Positions 1 through 10,866 of a stretch of DNA of 60,000 bases are shown here, in pieces. The first letter of the stretch is position 1; each line of letters begins with the position of its first letter. A model generated the notes under the pieces. It worked only from the letters and a program-made list of their open reading frames with translations, was not told the origin of the DNA and did no database searches. Origin of the DNA: Cryptomeria japonica (Eukaryota; Streptophyta; Pinopsida; Cupressales; Cupressaceae); the NCBI RefSeq assembly GCF_030272615.1, contig NC_081411.1, positions 37,268,640 through 37,328,639 on the forward strand, given 5' to 3'. Position numbers and translations under genes: made by a program.

Positions 1-907
1 TCCATCCTAGGAAAGGAAAATTTGTACTTGACTGTGATCCTATATATTTCTCTACAATCACTACACATCCTCCTTTTTCCATCCTTTTTAGGTTCTACTA
101 CTATTGGAACTGCATAAGGGCTCAAACTTTCTCTGATCAAAGCTTTCTTCAACAACTCCTCATTTTCTACTGGTGTCATCTGATGTGCTTCTTTATTAGG
201 CAAACTAGCTTCAAGATTCAGGTCCATGCAATGACTAATACTTCTCATAGGTGGTAATGCTTCAAGTGCATTATCTGAAATGATGTCTCCATATTCTTTC
301 AACAACTCTTTTATTTCTTTCGGTTGATTTGTTTCGGTTGTTTTCTTTCATGTTCCAAATGTTGAGTCTTCTTAGAAACTAAAACACATATTCTCCTATC
401 TCATCATATCTAGAAATTTCCTCTTGTCTACCAAAAAATCCTAGCATTTGTGCAAACTTCACTCTTAAGAGGCTCCTCTAAGGGTAACAGGGTCTATTTC
501 ATCCAATTTGCAATAATAGTGTATATGTTCTTTCTTCCATCATGTATTGCTTGTCTACCATAATTCCAAGGTCTACCCAACAAGATATGACATATATCCA
601 TAGGCATAATATCACAAAAAAATTCAACATAATAAGATCCAATTCTCAATTTTACTAGACATCATTTACTTACTAGTATCTTATGATCATCATGAATTCA
701 TGCTATTTTAAAAGTCTTAGGGTGCTTCAATCTCTCCAGTTTTAGCTTATTGACCATCTCCTCTAAAACAAGGTTTTTTGAACTATCACTATCAATTATA
801 ACTTTACAACACTTATTAGCTACTTTACATCTTGTCTTGAACAAATTCCTCCTCTGAAAGGGCTCTTTATCATCTCTGATGTGGCACATTTCTCTCCTCA
901 TCACCAA
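1..907 (-). pseudogene. TE-1 protease and N-terminal reverse transcriptase remnant
   Basis: About 907-700 encodes a retropepsin-like stretch: RRNLFKTRC, then the flap region VIIDSDSSKNLV where plant Ty3/gypsy proteases have DGGS, then KLKLERLKHP. A second part with LLGRPWNYGR-like wording lies around 530-570. At about 180-1 the frame reads the start of RT, with SPYAVPIVVEPKKDG and later ITVKYKFSFPRM, the standard N-terminal RT blocks. RT is cut by the window edge. Stops and frame changes separate the parts. It would have encoded the polyprotein that matures proteins and copies RNA to DNA. Confidence 0.75.
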
Positions 908-959
908 TAATTCTCCATCTTCAAGTCTATTAGCTGATCTGATAGGTTATTCTTCACCA

Positions 960-1883
960 ATGTTGTTCTCCCATTATTCTTTGTCTTCTTACATTCAAAA
1001 GCATGATGTACTTCTCCTCTACACTTAAAGAAGGTTCCTCTAAACACTCTCTTATCCTATCTTTTGTCTTCTTCTCCATAACCTTCATTCCAGTAACCAT
1101 CAGTTTCTCTTCTCCAGTAATATTTTTTGTCATCCCTTTAGTATGAATTACCATCTCTGTTAGCTCCTTGTCTTTGTTCTGACCCATATAGGGTCCTCTT
1201 TGTCTTGTATAGATCTTTCCTCCTTGAAATATTCCTCCTCTACCTCTCTATTTCTATGCATGTCTTTTGTTTAGCTTATCTTCTACTTTCAAGGCATATT
1301 GATAATCTTCCTCAATGCTTTGTAACTTGATTTGATTGAGTTCATCTTGTATATGCATCTAGAACCGATTCAAGTATCTAGAAACTTGTTCAATCTCATC
1401 TTCAGTATGTTTGGATTTGATATTCAACTTGTAGGGTGCTTCAGTATATTCCTTCACACTAGATTCCTTCTTCTTCAGGTTGTGTAACTTTTAGAAAAGA
1501 TTCACTTGGTAATCAATGGGTATGAACATTGATTTCAATTTGTTGACCATCCGCTCCCAAGACTTTATCTTTTCTTTACCTCTTCTTTATTTCTCTACCT
1601 GCAAATGTTCCCATTAAAGAGATGCATGTCCTTTCAACTTAGTGCAATCATATCTTAGTTTCTTATCTTTATCTATACTTTTAAAATCAAAATACTCTTC
1701 CATCTCCATGGTCCAATCAAGAAATTCATCTGAATCTAACTTCCCATCATAATCTGGTGGGTTAAATTGTAGTTTGGTATTCTCTCTTGTCAAGGCTCTT
1801 ATGAACCTCTCTTCTTTCAGATTGTTCACTGATTGATTAGCTCCTTCTTCTCTCACGACCTCTTCTTCTTCATCATCACTCAC
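960..1883 (-). pseudogene. TE-1 gag remnant with zinc knuckle
   Basis: From the ATG at 1883 the first 89 codons are open. They have an acidic N-terminus (run of D and E) and then a retrotransposon gag core of the form PPDYDGK...EFLDWTMEMEEYF, followed by lysine-rich sequence ending in KLKGHASL. This matches the gag family that precedes plant Ty3/gypsy pol. The frame is then broken several times. A degenerate CCHC zinc knuckle (FFKCRGEVHHAFEC, first Cys lost) lies near 980-1030. The product would have been the capsid/nucleocapsid protein that packages element RNA. It is a pseudogene. Confidence 0.75.
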
Positions 1884-2044
1884 ATCCTCAACATGTTGAC
1901 CTCTTCTCTAGGTCATTTCAATAGCTCCCAATTGGGCTATAATTCCTCTCAACATTTCCATGTTCTCCAATGCAAACTAGATCCTCAATCTACCACCCCA
2001 CAACAAAATTTCTATAGGACTCCACAATCTCCAGAATGAGTCTT

Positions 2045-2058
2045 GCTCTGATTGCACT
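2045..2058 (-). other. TE-1 degenerate primer-binding site
   Basis: The plus strand reads gctctgattgcact. The complement resembles the plant retrotransposon primer site for initiator tRNA-Met (TGGTATCAGAGC) with a few changes. It lies about 160 bp upstream of the gag ATG, the expected place. The changes leave some doubt. Confidence 0.5.
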
Positions 2059-2855
2059 TGGTGCAGTCATGACAATAGTAAGTCCTCAAAGAGAACAATC
2101 CAAATTGTGTAGCAAGAGTAACACAACAGAAGCAAGACAATGCGATGGAGGTAATGCAAAAATAGACTATTATACCAAGGAATTCAAATACAACTAGTCT
2201 GTAACATGCAAGCTTACAAAATTCGACACACATGTCTTTAATTACAAACATGCTCGAATACAGTATCTAGGCTCAAGCAATAATGTGAGACAACTCTTGA
2301 TCCCCTAATCTTCAAAATAATCTTCTATATCCTTCTACTTGCTTCTAAATTCTTGATTATATTAATTTATACAACATTCATAGCTCAAGGATGATTTGCA
2401 TCGGCCCAAGATGAAAACACTTGTCAATGAATAAGTTGTAACATGTAGAACAACAAGGTCAGCCTCCGCTAAAGGAATCCCTCCAAAAAATACATAGAAT
2501 GAGGTCTGGACCTAAGGGAAGATAGGCCACAAGACAAGGAAAGTTGGAGACAACAAAATGAAGCTTCGTAATCTATGAAAATGATTTGCAAGATTATCCA
2601 TTAGCAGATAGGTCTAAGCAGTTTTGGTGCTCCGAGCTAGAAAATTCTCTCACATTCCAGAAGCGATAACTTGCCGGAAAAAGATCAAAATGTCCATAAA
2701 CAAAATCCATCTCCACAAGATCCAGTGAGAAAATGAAGTAAAACACACAAAAAAGTGTTGAAACAACAAAACAAAAAGAAAAATGTTTTTGGTTGATGCA
2801 AGATTCCTAAGAACCAGGGATGCTCCTGCATCATATGTTAGTTGATGCCGACTGA
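2059..2855 (-). repeat. TE-1 5' LTR candidate
   Basis: This interval lies between the TE-1 primer site and the first recognisable TE-2 internal sequence, so it should hold the TE-1 5' LTR. A TG at 2059 fits an LTR edge. The outer edge is not visible, because the partner LTR is outside the window. No ORF in it looks genuine. Confidence 0.35.
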
Positions 2856-3119
2856 GACAATGAATAGTATAATCAAGATAAAGTAGGACAAGAATAACAC
2901 ATTAAAGTATGGCACTTTGATCCTATGCATGTTTTTCTATTTCATGAATGAGGTTCTAGGAGCAGGTCATGTTCAATTGGCAAGTGAAAATCTAGTAACA
3001 ATTCAAAAAAAAATTGTATGTAATGTATTTTTAAGGGGGAGTCTGTACATTTTTGTAAGCACACTTAATTGTCAATCAAAATTTTCCTAAGTATTGCCAT
3101 CAATGCCAACGAGAGAGAT
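2856..3119 (+). pseudogene. TE-2-type internal 3' segment ending in a polypurine tract
   Basis: Bases 2856-3015 encode a piece of the orphan ORF (YFMNEVLGAGHVQLASEN). The same sequence recurs after the LTR at about 4204-4300 and, on the opposite strand, in TE-4. After about 3015 the coding similarity stops. A tail with an AAGGGGGAGT tract (about 3036) and a final purine run GAGAGAGAT (3111-3119) abuts the LTR at 3120, as a 3' polypurine tract would. So this is internal DNA upstream of the LTR, although the same ORF piece also lies downstream. Confidence 0.55.
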
Positions 3120-4194
3120 TGTTGGCATGATGATGATTTTTGTATTGGATGACTTTATGTGTTTTCATTGATGGCACACACATGTGCTTTGATTGACTTA
3201 GTTAGGTCAAACCGGTACTACTATTAAGTCTTTGTACTATAAATCAGTATATGTAGACAATCGGTATATGCAGTTAAGACAATCGGTTTTGGTCAATTCC
3301 ACTATTACTAGTTTTGAGATGCAGTAGAGAGAGACAGGGAGGCAAATAGAGACAATCAATCTGTGAGATTGATGCGGTAAACACTCAACCGGTATCAGTG
3401 TTCCAACCAATTTTTGAGATTGTGTGATGAGTTATCACTTGTCGTGATGTGTTACTACCAACCAACATTTTTGACAATGATTTGTGATTGGTTAAGGAAG
3501 ATTGTCCAGATTCCCTAAACCTAGGAAATTGTGTTGAGGTTCAGGAGCTGACATGAAATCTAATGTCTATAAAAAGACATTATGATGAGTTATTTTCATA
3601 TGCAGGATACAAGTAATGTTATGAGTCAAAGTTGATGTGATTTATTGAAGGAGTTTCAGAGTATGTCATTGATGCAGTAATGAGTGAGAAGAAAAGGATC
3701 TAAATAAGCAAAATGTGTTATTCTTGATCATACCACCTATTGTTTTCTAATCACTGCAATAGTTTAAATCCCCTAATCGGGTAAGCTCTAACAAGCTTGA
3801 TTGTAGAAAACCTATAACAAGGTGATTCATTAACTTGGATCTAAATCCTCCACTGAGGTTACCTTTAACTAGGTATAGCTCCTAACAGGGCTTTGAGATA
3901 TTTAACAGGATCTGCTCCTAACAGAGCACTTTGTATACCTTAACTGGCGAGTTACCTATTTCTGTAGATAGTTAACTTGTGAGTTCCATCTCACCGTGGT
4001 TTTTACCAGTTGGGCTTTCCACGTATAAACACTTGTGTTATGGTGATTATTTTACTTGTTGTGAATTCTTTTATAACACTTTGGGTTGCTTGCAAAGTCA
4101 TAAGTAAACTGGTTAAATGTTTTTACCAGTTTCGGATTAAAGTGTTATTGTTTTCGCTATCATTGATTCAGCCCCCAGCTCTAAGTGCTTTATA
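3120..4194 (+). repeat. TE-2 LTR
   Basis: This 1075 bp LTR starts TGTTGGCATGATG right after a purine tract. It ends GCTTTATA just before a primer-site-like sequence (TATCAGATCC); the final CA has decayed to TA. Near its end it has the GTGGTTTTTACCAGTTGG...TTTCCACG arm pair shared by the other copia-type LTRs here, and repeated 'taacagg' phrases that match the TE-5 LTR in reverse orientation. Internal sequence of the same family lies on both sides. Confidence 0.6.
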
Positions 4195-4208
4195 AGTGTA
4201 TCAGATCC
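4195..4208 (+). other. TE-2 degenerate primer-binding site
   Basis: agtgtatcagatcc follows the LTR end directly. It corresponds to AGTGGTATCAGAGCC with a one-base loss and one substitution, the primer site for initiator tRNA-Met used by TE-3 and TE-5. Confidence 0.5.
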
Positions 4209-4818
4209 TATGCCCGCTCTTCTATTTCATGAATGAGGTTCTAGGAGTGGTTCATGTTCAATGGGCAAGTGAAAAGCTAGTAGCAATTCAAATCAAAGAA
4301 TTTTTATATAACATTGGTGATAGTAAGGCCCAAAAAGCTACTCTTTGGGGCTATTTCAAAAATTTCCAAAGTGTGACGCAGGATTGGGAAAAGATCCCTA
4401 AATCAATCGTTGAGAAGTACAAAGATACTATATGCTTCACGGTGGACACTGATCAATGCCTGATGGAAGTAGTAGATCCTAGGATAGTTTGGATCATGCC
4501 CATGGGGTATTAGGTGGATACTGAGATATTGGATATGTATGTTCAACATTTGTTGAGTAAGCCATTAGATGCCTCTGAGAAGAGATTAGACACATTTGCA
4601 GAAAATATTTATAGTTTCATTCTAAGTTTAAGAATCCTAAGATAGTCTCTAAGGTTAGAAAGGAAGTTCAGGATTATGCAAAAAGCCTTGGCATTACAAA
4701 AGAAGCTATCTAGGAAGTTGGGAAAAGAACTCACCAAGTTGCAAAGGAGAGGCCAGTGAAAGTTAAATCTGCTATTCCAGAATCCTCCGTCCCCAAGCCA
4801 AGACAAAATAGAATCTTT
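4196..4818 (+). pseudogene. TE-2 orphan ORF, first segment
   Basis: An open stretch to 4513 reads through FYFMNEVLG, LWGYFKNFQS, EKIPKSIVEKY and VWIMPMGY. After a TAG the same frame continues (VDTEILDMYVQHLLSKP) into a lysine-rich segment that stops at the TE-3 insertion. The TE-4 minus-strand ORF contains clear relatives (WGYFKSFQ, RIPKEIVEKYE, VWIMCMGYEVD around 21150-21330). I do not recognise a named domain. It occupies the position of an internal protein in an LTR element without pol. The sequence starts in mid-ORF right after the primer site, so the N-terminal part is missing here. Confidence 0.55.
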
Positions 4819-6100
4819 TATTGGAAGTATGCCTTGAATTATCCTGACCAGTGTTTGGGTTGATCGGAGTAACCTATCCTATTAGAACAACTGTCAGTTT
4901 GACTCTTGCAAATGGACCAGTGGAATCCTCTTCTTGTGATTGGCTATTGGGTGAGCAAGTTGAGTAGATCTAATGGTCAGGCAAAAAGATCCAATAGCTG
5001 TCGCTAGGTCGCGATGGGAAACTGGTTGTTGGAATATCCCCCGTGACATGGAGGCTAAGTGATGGGTCTTAGAAAGAGAGCACTCAAGCGAAGTTAACTC
5101 GTGAGCAAGTCCTGTATGATTGAACGGTGATCAAGGTTGATCCAACGGTAATCACTAGGTCGTGATGGGAAACTGCTCATTGGAATATCCCTCACAACAT
5201 GGTGACCAAGTGGTGGGACCCAATAGGTGAGCGCCTTAGGCAAATTAAAGGCCAAACAGATCGAGACGATCGCAGAAGATCTAACGGTGGTCGCTAGGAC
5301 ATGATGGGAAATTGCTCGTGAGACTTTCCATCGCGATCCAATGACAAAGAAGAATTCTAGGCGGATAGTGAGGTCATGCTAAGATGTCAAAGAAGGGACC
5401 CAAAGCCAATCAGGGGGTGCCACGTGGTGGAGTACAGAGAGAAAGATCAGACACTCAGGATAGCTGATTGTTTGTCTTCCTGATACCCAATGGAATTGCC
5501 TTTGGTGATCGGGTTGATGTCTCCTGGACTGAAGACTAGTAGGCAGACAGTTGGAATGTTTATGTCAGTGTATTTGAATATGAACCGACCCGACTTCCAG
5601 ATGAATGTGGGATAATATGTGTTCCACGAGTTCATGAATGGACAGGTTGTTACTCGACGGTTATGCTCCAAGGTCATTTGGTTTGGCAGATGGCAGTTGC
5701 TAGAGATGTAACTGACGAGAAGATGGGTGTGCATAAATAGTGTGGTGGTAGTTGAAGAGGATAGAGGAAAGTTGTAGAAGCTGAGCCGAGTAGAGGTGTC
5801 TGCGTGTGGTGAGAACAGAGTTCTGAGAACAAAGTCCATAAAAGAGGATTTGAGTACTTTATTCTAACCATGTTGTTTACTGAATAAAGGGATCTCTTTT
5901 TGGTGGTGGGTTTTTTACCTGTAAGGGTTTTCCCATGTATATTTGATGTCTTTATCTAGTTCTACTCTGTTTGGTTAATCTTAATATTATGTCTGTGTTT
6001 TATCTTAATGTATTGCAAATTGAAATTGAAATACTTCCTTGCCTAGTAATCCCCTTAGAATTGATGATAGGAGAGTGTTTCCCACTCTTCTTTCCTTACA
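4819..6100 (+). repeat. TE-3 5' LTR
   Basis: It begins TATTGGAAGTATGCC (TG decayed to TA) and ends CCTTACA next to the primer site. Within it a unit starting GATCCAA/GATCTAA and containing CGCTAGGTCGCGATGGGAAA recurs at about 4988, 5139 and 5278. Near the end is the arm pair GGGTTTTTTACC...GGGTTTTCCCA found in many Ty1/copia LTRs. Confidence 0.85.
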
Positions 6101-6101
6101 A

Positions 6102-6116
6102 GTGGTATCAGAGCCA
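6102..6116 (+). other. TE-3 primer-binding site
   Basis: gtggtatcagagcca follows the 5' LTR immediately. TGGTATCAGAGC is the classic plant Ty1/copia primer site, complementary to the 3' end of initiator tRNA-Met. Confidence 0.9.
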
Positions 6117-6207
6117 TTTAGTTGTGTTATCCTTGTTAGGTAGGGCTGTTTGGTGTCAATTTTGTTTTTGGTGGGAGTCTGGCAGAGTATTTTGTTTGCA
6201 GATTGAG

Positions 6208-6990
6208 ATGGCAAACAACTCTGAATGAGTAGAGATTGAGAAGTTCAATGGTTCAAACTTTGAGTTGTGGAAACTCAAGATGGAAGATTTGCTAGTTGAT
6301 CAAGATTTGTGGTTTGTTGTGTCTGGACAAAAACCTTCAGGCATGAGGCAAGAAGAAAGGGATCTTGCAGATAGAAAACTAGAGGATTGATTAGACTCTA
6401 TTTGGAAGACTTCGTTCTGTTAAATGTTCATGAGGAAAAGACTACACATTTTCTGTGGAAGAAACTTGGACATATTTATCAGAGGAAATCTCTAGTAAAC
6501 AAGTTGTTCCTGAGGAAGAAGTTGTATTCCTTAAAGATGGATGAGGGTACATCTTTTGTAGATCATCCGAATGTTTTCAACATGATGGTTTCTCAATTAA
6601 CCTCCGTAGGAGTTAAGATTGATGATGAGGATCGATGTATGCTTCTATTATGTTCTCTGCCTGATACATGGAATCATCTAGTAATGGCCATTGGGAGTAC
6701 AACAACCACTTTCAAGATGTAAGAAGTGGTTGCTTCATTGCTATCAGAAGAAACATGAAGGAAATTTCTGAGATGGTCAAGGAGGCCCTTGCTGTTCATG
6801 GTAAAACAGAGGACAAGAAGTCTAAATCCAAGTCAGAGGATAGTTCTGCTCCTGGAAAGAAGTCCAAAGAGAAGTGCTGGAACTGTGGGTAGGTTGGTCA
6901 CATTTGGAAGGATTGCAAAGAGAAGAAGAAAGGAAAACAAAGTTCTTCAGATTCTTCACCTTGTGCATCCTCACAAAATGAGGATGGAGA
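6208..6990 (+). pseudogene. TE-3 gag (UBN2-type) pseudogene
   Basis: From ATG 6208 (MANNSE, then TGA) the frame reads the start of a copia gag (FNGSNFELWKLKMEDLL). After a frame change near 6390 it continues with LWKKLGHIYQRKSLVNKLFL, KKLYSLKMDEG, MVSQLTSVGV and LLCSLPDTWNHLV, the hallmark wording of the UBN2/retrotransposon gag family. A CCHC zinc knuckle (CWNCG-stop-VGHIWKDC) lies at 6875-6916 and is followed by poly-lysine. The protein would have formed the capsid and bound RNA. Stops and at least two frame changes inactivate it. Confidence 0.85.
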
Positions 6991-8214
6991 TCCTTCTGAG
7001 CTGTTTTGGCAAGTCACACATCTGATGGTGTCTAGTTCAATCACGATGCCTTGTGAGACTAGGTACAATGGGTCTTTGGCAGTGATGCAGATTCATCATG
7101 TGATGGTGGATGATCTTCATGTGACTGAAGATGCTAACATCTTGAGGATTCATAAGTCCTTGGTAGAGATGTTGTTGTGTCATATTTTGACATGTTTTCC
7201 TTAGTTAGGATGTGTTACATTATGTCTGGGTACACTCTTGAGATGCACTTAGAGTTTTCACATAATATGGTTATGTTCATACAAAGCATGTAATCTCTTT
7301 GGATGAGATGCTTTAGATCATGTGTGTCATGTTTATGTTCCGGATTCTGCAGTTGGAACTTTGACATTGATCTTATTTTTGTTTCTATGTTTTGAGTACA
7401 TTGATCATTTGCTTGGTACTTCATGATAATATGGTTATGCATTTGAAGTTTTGGCATGGGCAGATCAGCTATAGGTGCTCTTAGAACCATGGAAACGTAG
7501 ATGGTCCTGGTTTGGAATGAGTAATAGGTTCAACTTAAAGGCATTCATCTATGATAACACAGTTAGCATTTAGAGGTGAAGAAAGGGTATGATACAGGAT
7601 GCTGTGAAGACTTGCTTGCAGGTTTAATGTTTACAATTAGTATTGTGAATACTCTTAGTACAAAGGTTTTATTTACTTCTATGTAATGTTGAAAAAATGA
7701 TATTTTTCAATTCTGACATTACCTATGCAGTGGGAGCTTCTTGGTGTGTATGTGACTCTCATTGCACTTGAAGTTTGAGACTGTGAGTAACAGGTTGTAT
7801 ATGTTGATGATTTGAAATTCATCTTGCTATACCATGGAGGTATTTATAGTTGGATGTACTAGTATTGGTTGTGGGTTCTATTCTAGCTATGTCTGAAATA
7901 AATGTTGGTACATTCGGTTAAGCTTTTGGCTCATGACTTTTGTGTGCTTGGGAGATAGAGTCATGGTTTTCTCAGTGGATAGCTTCTATGTGTGTCTAGT
8001 GGAAGTGGCATGGTAGAAGGTGGGAGTATCCATGAATGAGATGAGACTTCTCTGCATATGTCTCAGTGGTGCACAAAGTAAACTGTATTTTCTGATGGTT
8101 TCTGATCAAGTGGTATATCAACATTGATAGGCTTTAGAGTCCATGGTTCTCAGTGTAATTGGTATGTGTTTGACATGGTAGATAGGTCTAGTAAATTCCT
8201 CGGCAAGTGGGAGA
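6991..8214 (+). other. TE-3 interior without recognisable pol
   Basis: About 1.2 kb lies between the gag remnant and the 3' LTR. I could not find DSG protease, integrase, YVDD or RNase H wording on either strand. The last bases, AAGTGGGAGAT (8204-8214), form the polypurine tract. This looks like an internal deletion with filler. Confidence 0.6.
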
Positions 8215-9509
8215 TTGTTGGAAATATGCCTTGAATTATCCTGACTAGTGTTCGGGTTGATTGGAGTAACCTATCCCATTAGAACAACTATCATTTTGAC
8301 TCTTGCAAATGGACCAGTCGAATCCTCTTCTTGTGATCAGTTATTGGGTGAGAAATTTGAGTAGATCTAATAGTTAGGCAAAAAGATCCAATGACTTTCG
8401 CTAGGTCGTGATGGGAAACTCCTCGTTGGAATATCCCTCATGACATGGCGACTAAGTGATGGGTCTTGACAAGAGAGCACTCAAGCAAAGTTAACTAGTG
8501 AGCAAGTCCAAGATGATCGAATGGTGATCAAGGTTGATCCAATAGTAATCGCTAGGTCACGATGGGAAACTGCTCATTGGAATATCCCTCGCGACATGGC
8601 GACAAAGTGGTGGGACCCGACAGGTGAGCGGCTTAAGCAAATTAAAGGCCTAGCAGATCGAGATGATCAGACGGTGATTGCAGAAGATTCGACAGTGGTC
8701 GCTAGTTCACAACGAGAAATTTCTTATGAGACTTTCCATCATGACCCAGTGATAAAGAAGAATTTTGGGTGGATAGTGAGGCCATGCTAAGATGTCAGAG
8801 TAGGGACCCAGAACCAATCAGGGGGTACCACATGGTGGAGCACAGAGAGAAAGATCAAACATTCAGGATAGCTGATTATTTGTCTTCCCGATACCCAATG
8901 GAATCGCCTTCGACGATTGGTTTGATGTCGCCTGGACCAAAGACTTGTAGGCGGACACTTGGAATGTTTCTATCGGTGTATTTGAATACGAACCAACATG
9001 ACTTCCGAATGAATGTGGGATGATATATGTTCCACAATTTCATGAATGGACAGGTTGTTACTCGACGATTATGCTCCAAGGCCATTTGGTTTGGCAGATG
9101 GCGGTAGCCAGAGATGTAACCGATGAGAAGATGGGTGTGCATAAATATTGTGGTGGTAGCTGAAGAGAATAGAGGGAAGTTGTAGAAACTGAGAAGAGTA
9201 GAGGTATCTGCGTGTGGTGAGAACAAAGTTCTGAGAATAGAGTCCATAAAAGAGGATCTGAGTACTTTATTGTAACCGTGTTGTTTACTGAATAAAGGGA
9301 TCTCTTTTTGGTGGTGGGTTTTTCACCCGTAAGGATTTTCCCACGTATATCTGATGTCTTTCTCTAGTGCTATTATGTCTGGTTAATCTTAATCTTCTAT
9401 CTGTGTTTTATCTTAATGTATTGCAAACTGAAATTGAAATACTTCCTTGCCTGGTAATCCCCTTAGAATTGATGATAGGAGAGAACTTCCACACTCTACT
9501 TTTCTTATA
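8215..9509 (+). repeat. TE-3 3' LTR
   Basis: It starts TGTTGGAAATATGCC and ends CTTTTCTTATA. It matches the 5' LTR along its whole length, including the three GATCCAA-type repeat units (about 8385, 8536, 8686) and the GGGTTTTTCACC...GGATTTTCCCA arm pair. Confidence 0.85.
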
Positions 9510-9880
9510 GCTTTCCACCCTCCTTCGGTTCTCATAAGCTAGTTAGCTCATAGAAATCATCCAAAAAATGTGACAAGAGAAAGAAAGATAAGAGAAAAAG
9601 GGTATATTTCACAGTTAAGGACGATGAAGAGACAAAGTCTGATGAAGTTGTGAAGGAAATCAAGACCAATGGTACAAAAGCATCAAAAGTCTCTAATACC
9701 AAGCCCTTTGGTGAAGAGAAAGCCAATAAGAAGATGAAGCTAGATTCAAATAATCGTGGCATGTTTATCAATAATGTTGAAGAAGCTCTTACGGTGCAAG
9801 GTAATTTAAACCCACTCTCTTAATATTTTGACAAGTTTGATGATTTCCATAAGAGAATTATTGAAAAAGCCATAGTGAAG
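9510..9880 (+). pseudogene. TE-2 orphan ORF, middle segment
   Basis: Between the end of TE-3 and the start of TE-4 the plus strand resumes a lysine/glutamate-rich frame (DDEETKSDEVVKEI, KPFGEEKANKKMKLD) and then FDDFHKRIIEKAIVK, which stops at the TE-4 junction. The TE-4 minus-strand ORF has the matching order near 20760-20380 (EETKSNEEVKEVKK, KPQFGES, DQRAIEEVVVHFMNIL). This confirms that TE-3 lies inside TE-2. The function is unknown; the composition suggests a charged linker. Confidence 0.55.
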
Positions 9881-10866
9881 TGGTGGAATCAATGAACACT
9901 AAGAGGGGGAGTGAATCAGTGCTATGAAATTTACAAACTTATTAAACTAATTATTAAAGTACTAAATGTATAAGAAAGAAATTAAAGTGCCTAAACTTGA
10001 AGAAATCAACCACAAGACCATAACACCATAATTTTTACGTGGAAACCCAGAAAGGGAGAAACCATGGTGGGATTTGAACCCACAATATTATTATACTATG
10101 GGCAGGAGTATGATAATATTACATAAGGGGAATGCACTTGCATTCAAGCACACTGCCTAGAGCTCACTACTTAATGACATAAGAGGGAAACAACCCCGGA
10201 GGACTCACTGTCCTACAAATGAGATACAAGAGTAATTAGAATGTATAAATTAAAATATAGCATTTACAAATGCCAAAGATCAATTCTAGTTATGCACAAT
10301 CTGACTGTCAAATGCTACTCTGCCTTTCTACCCTGTTATGTTGCACATTCATCTATCAGAGTACCAATTCTACATTTTGATGCTTATTCACATACCACAC
10401 ATCCATATTCGCATATTTTATCTCCTGAAATGATCATCTAGATTAGCATCATATATCTGCACAACCTAATAAGATCTCAAACATGTCGTCTTCACAAAAC
10501 TACAAAATATGAAACGTGTTCCTAACATGTCAGCTCCACCTGTCCACAAATACATATGCGAACCTAAAATATATGATAACAAGATTCATACACTTCGGCA
10601 CAAACACTTTAAACTCATCAACAGTCATCAAAATCATCCCAACAATTCCGCAACACGCGTTATATCAATAATCAACACACTAGCTCTGTTCTACAGAATC
10701 ACGAGATACCAAACCTTGAATATTTTAGTAGAGACTATATCGAAGGCCAAAAATACAAAGTAAGCCACCTCAGATTTTGAATTAACTACCTATATCTCCA
10801 CAATAAAAATCATGAAACCAAAATTGAGTTATGCATAGCTTATCTTCACTCTGTGTTCGACCTTCT
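9881..10866 (-). repeat. TE-4 3' LTR, first part
   Basis: Left part of the TE-4 LTR as drawn on the plus strand, interrupted at 10866 by TE-5. It shares with 23869-24530 the sequence around ATAACACCATAATTTTTACG, GTGGAAACCCAGAAAGGG and GTGGGATTTGAACCCAC. ORFs in it are incidental. Confidence 0.8.

Larger units (their letters stand above)
1..2058 (-). mobile_element. TE-1: decayed Ty3/gypsy retrotransposon, 5' half
   Basis: Reading leftward on the minus strand, gag, a zinc knuckle, a retropepsin-like segment and the start of a reverse transcriptase follow one another in the usual Ty3/gypsy order. The element leaves the window at its left edge in the RT. A degenerate tRNA-iMet-type primer site lies at 2045-2058, which places the 5' LTR to its right. 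Many stops and frame changes make it non-functional. The protease and RT wording resembles plant chromovirus-type elements, but the integrase and any chromodomain lie outside the window, so the clade is uncertain. Confidence 0.8.
4819..9509 (+). mobile_element. TE-3: gag-only Ty1/copia derivative with both LTRs
   Basis: Two long similar direct repeats (4819-6100 and 8215-9509) flank a 2.1 kb interior. A clear initiator tRNA-Met primer site follows the first, and the purine tract AAGTGGGAGAT precedes the second. The flanks are tcttt (4814-4818) and gcttt (9510-9514), a four-of-five match for a target duplication. The interior holds a Ty1/copia gag with zinc knuckle but no recognisable protease, integrase, RT or RNase H, so it would have depended on proteins from a relative. 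The LTRs differ at many sites, so the insertion is not recent. Confidence 0.85.

Noticed and set aside
5447-5871. Minus-strand ORF of 130 codons with a relative at 8876-9247
   Set aside because: It is repeated only because both lie in the TE-3 LTRs. No coding features were seen.
10060-10075. Possible tRNA gene suggested by a T-arm-like sequence
   Set aside because: No acceptor stem, anticodon arm or A box could be laid out around it. It lies inside an LTR.
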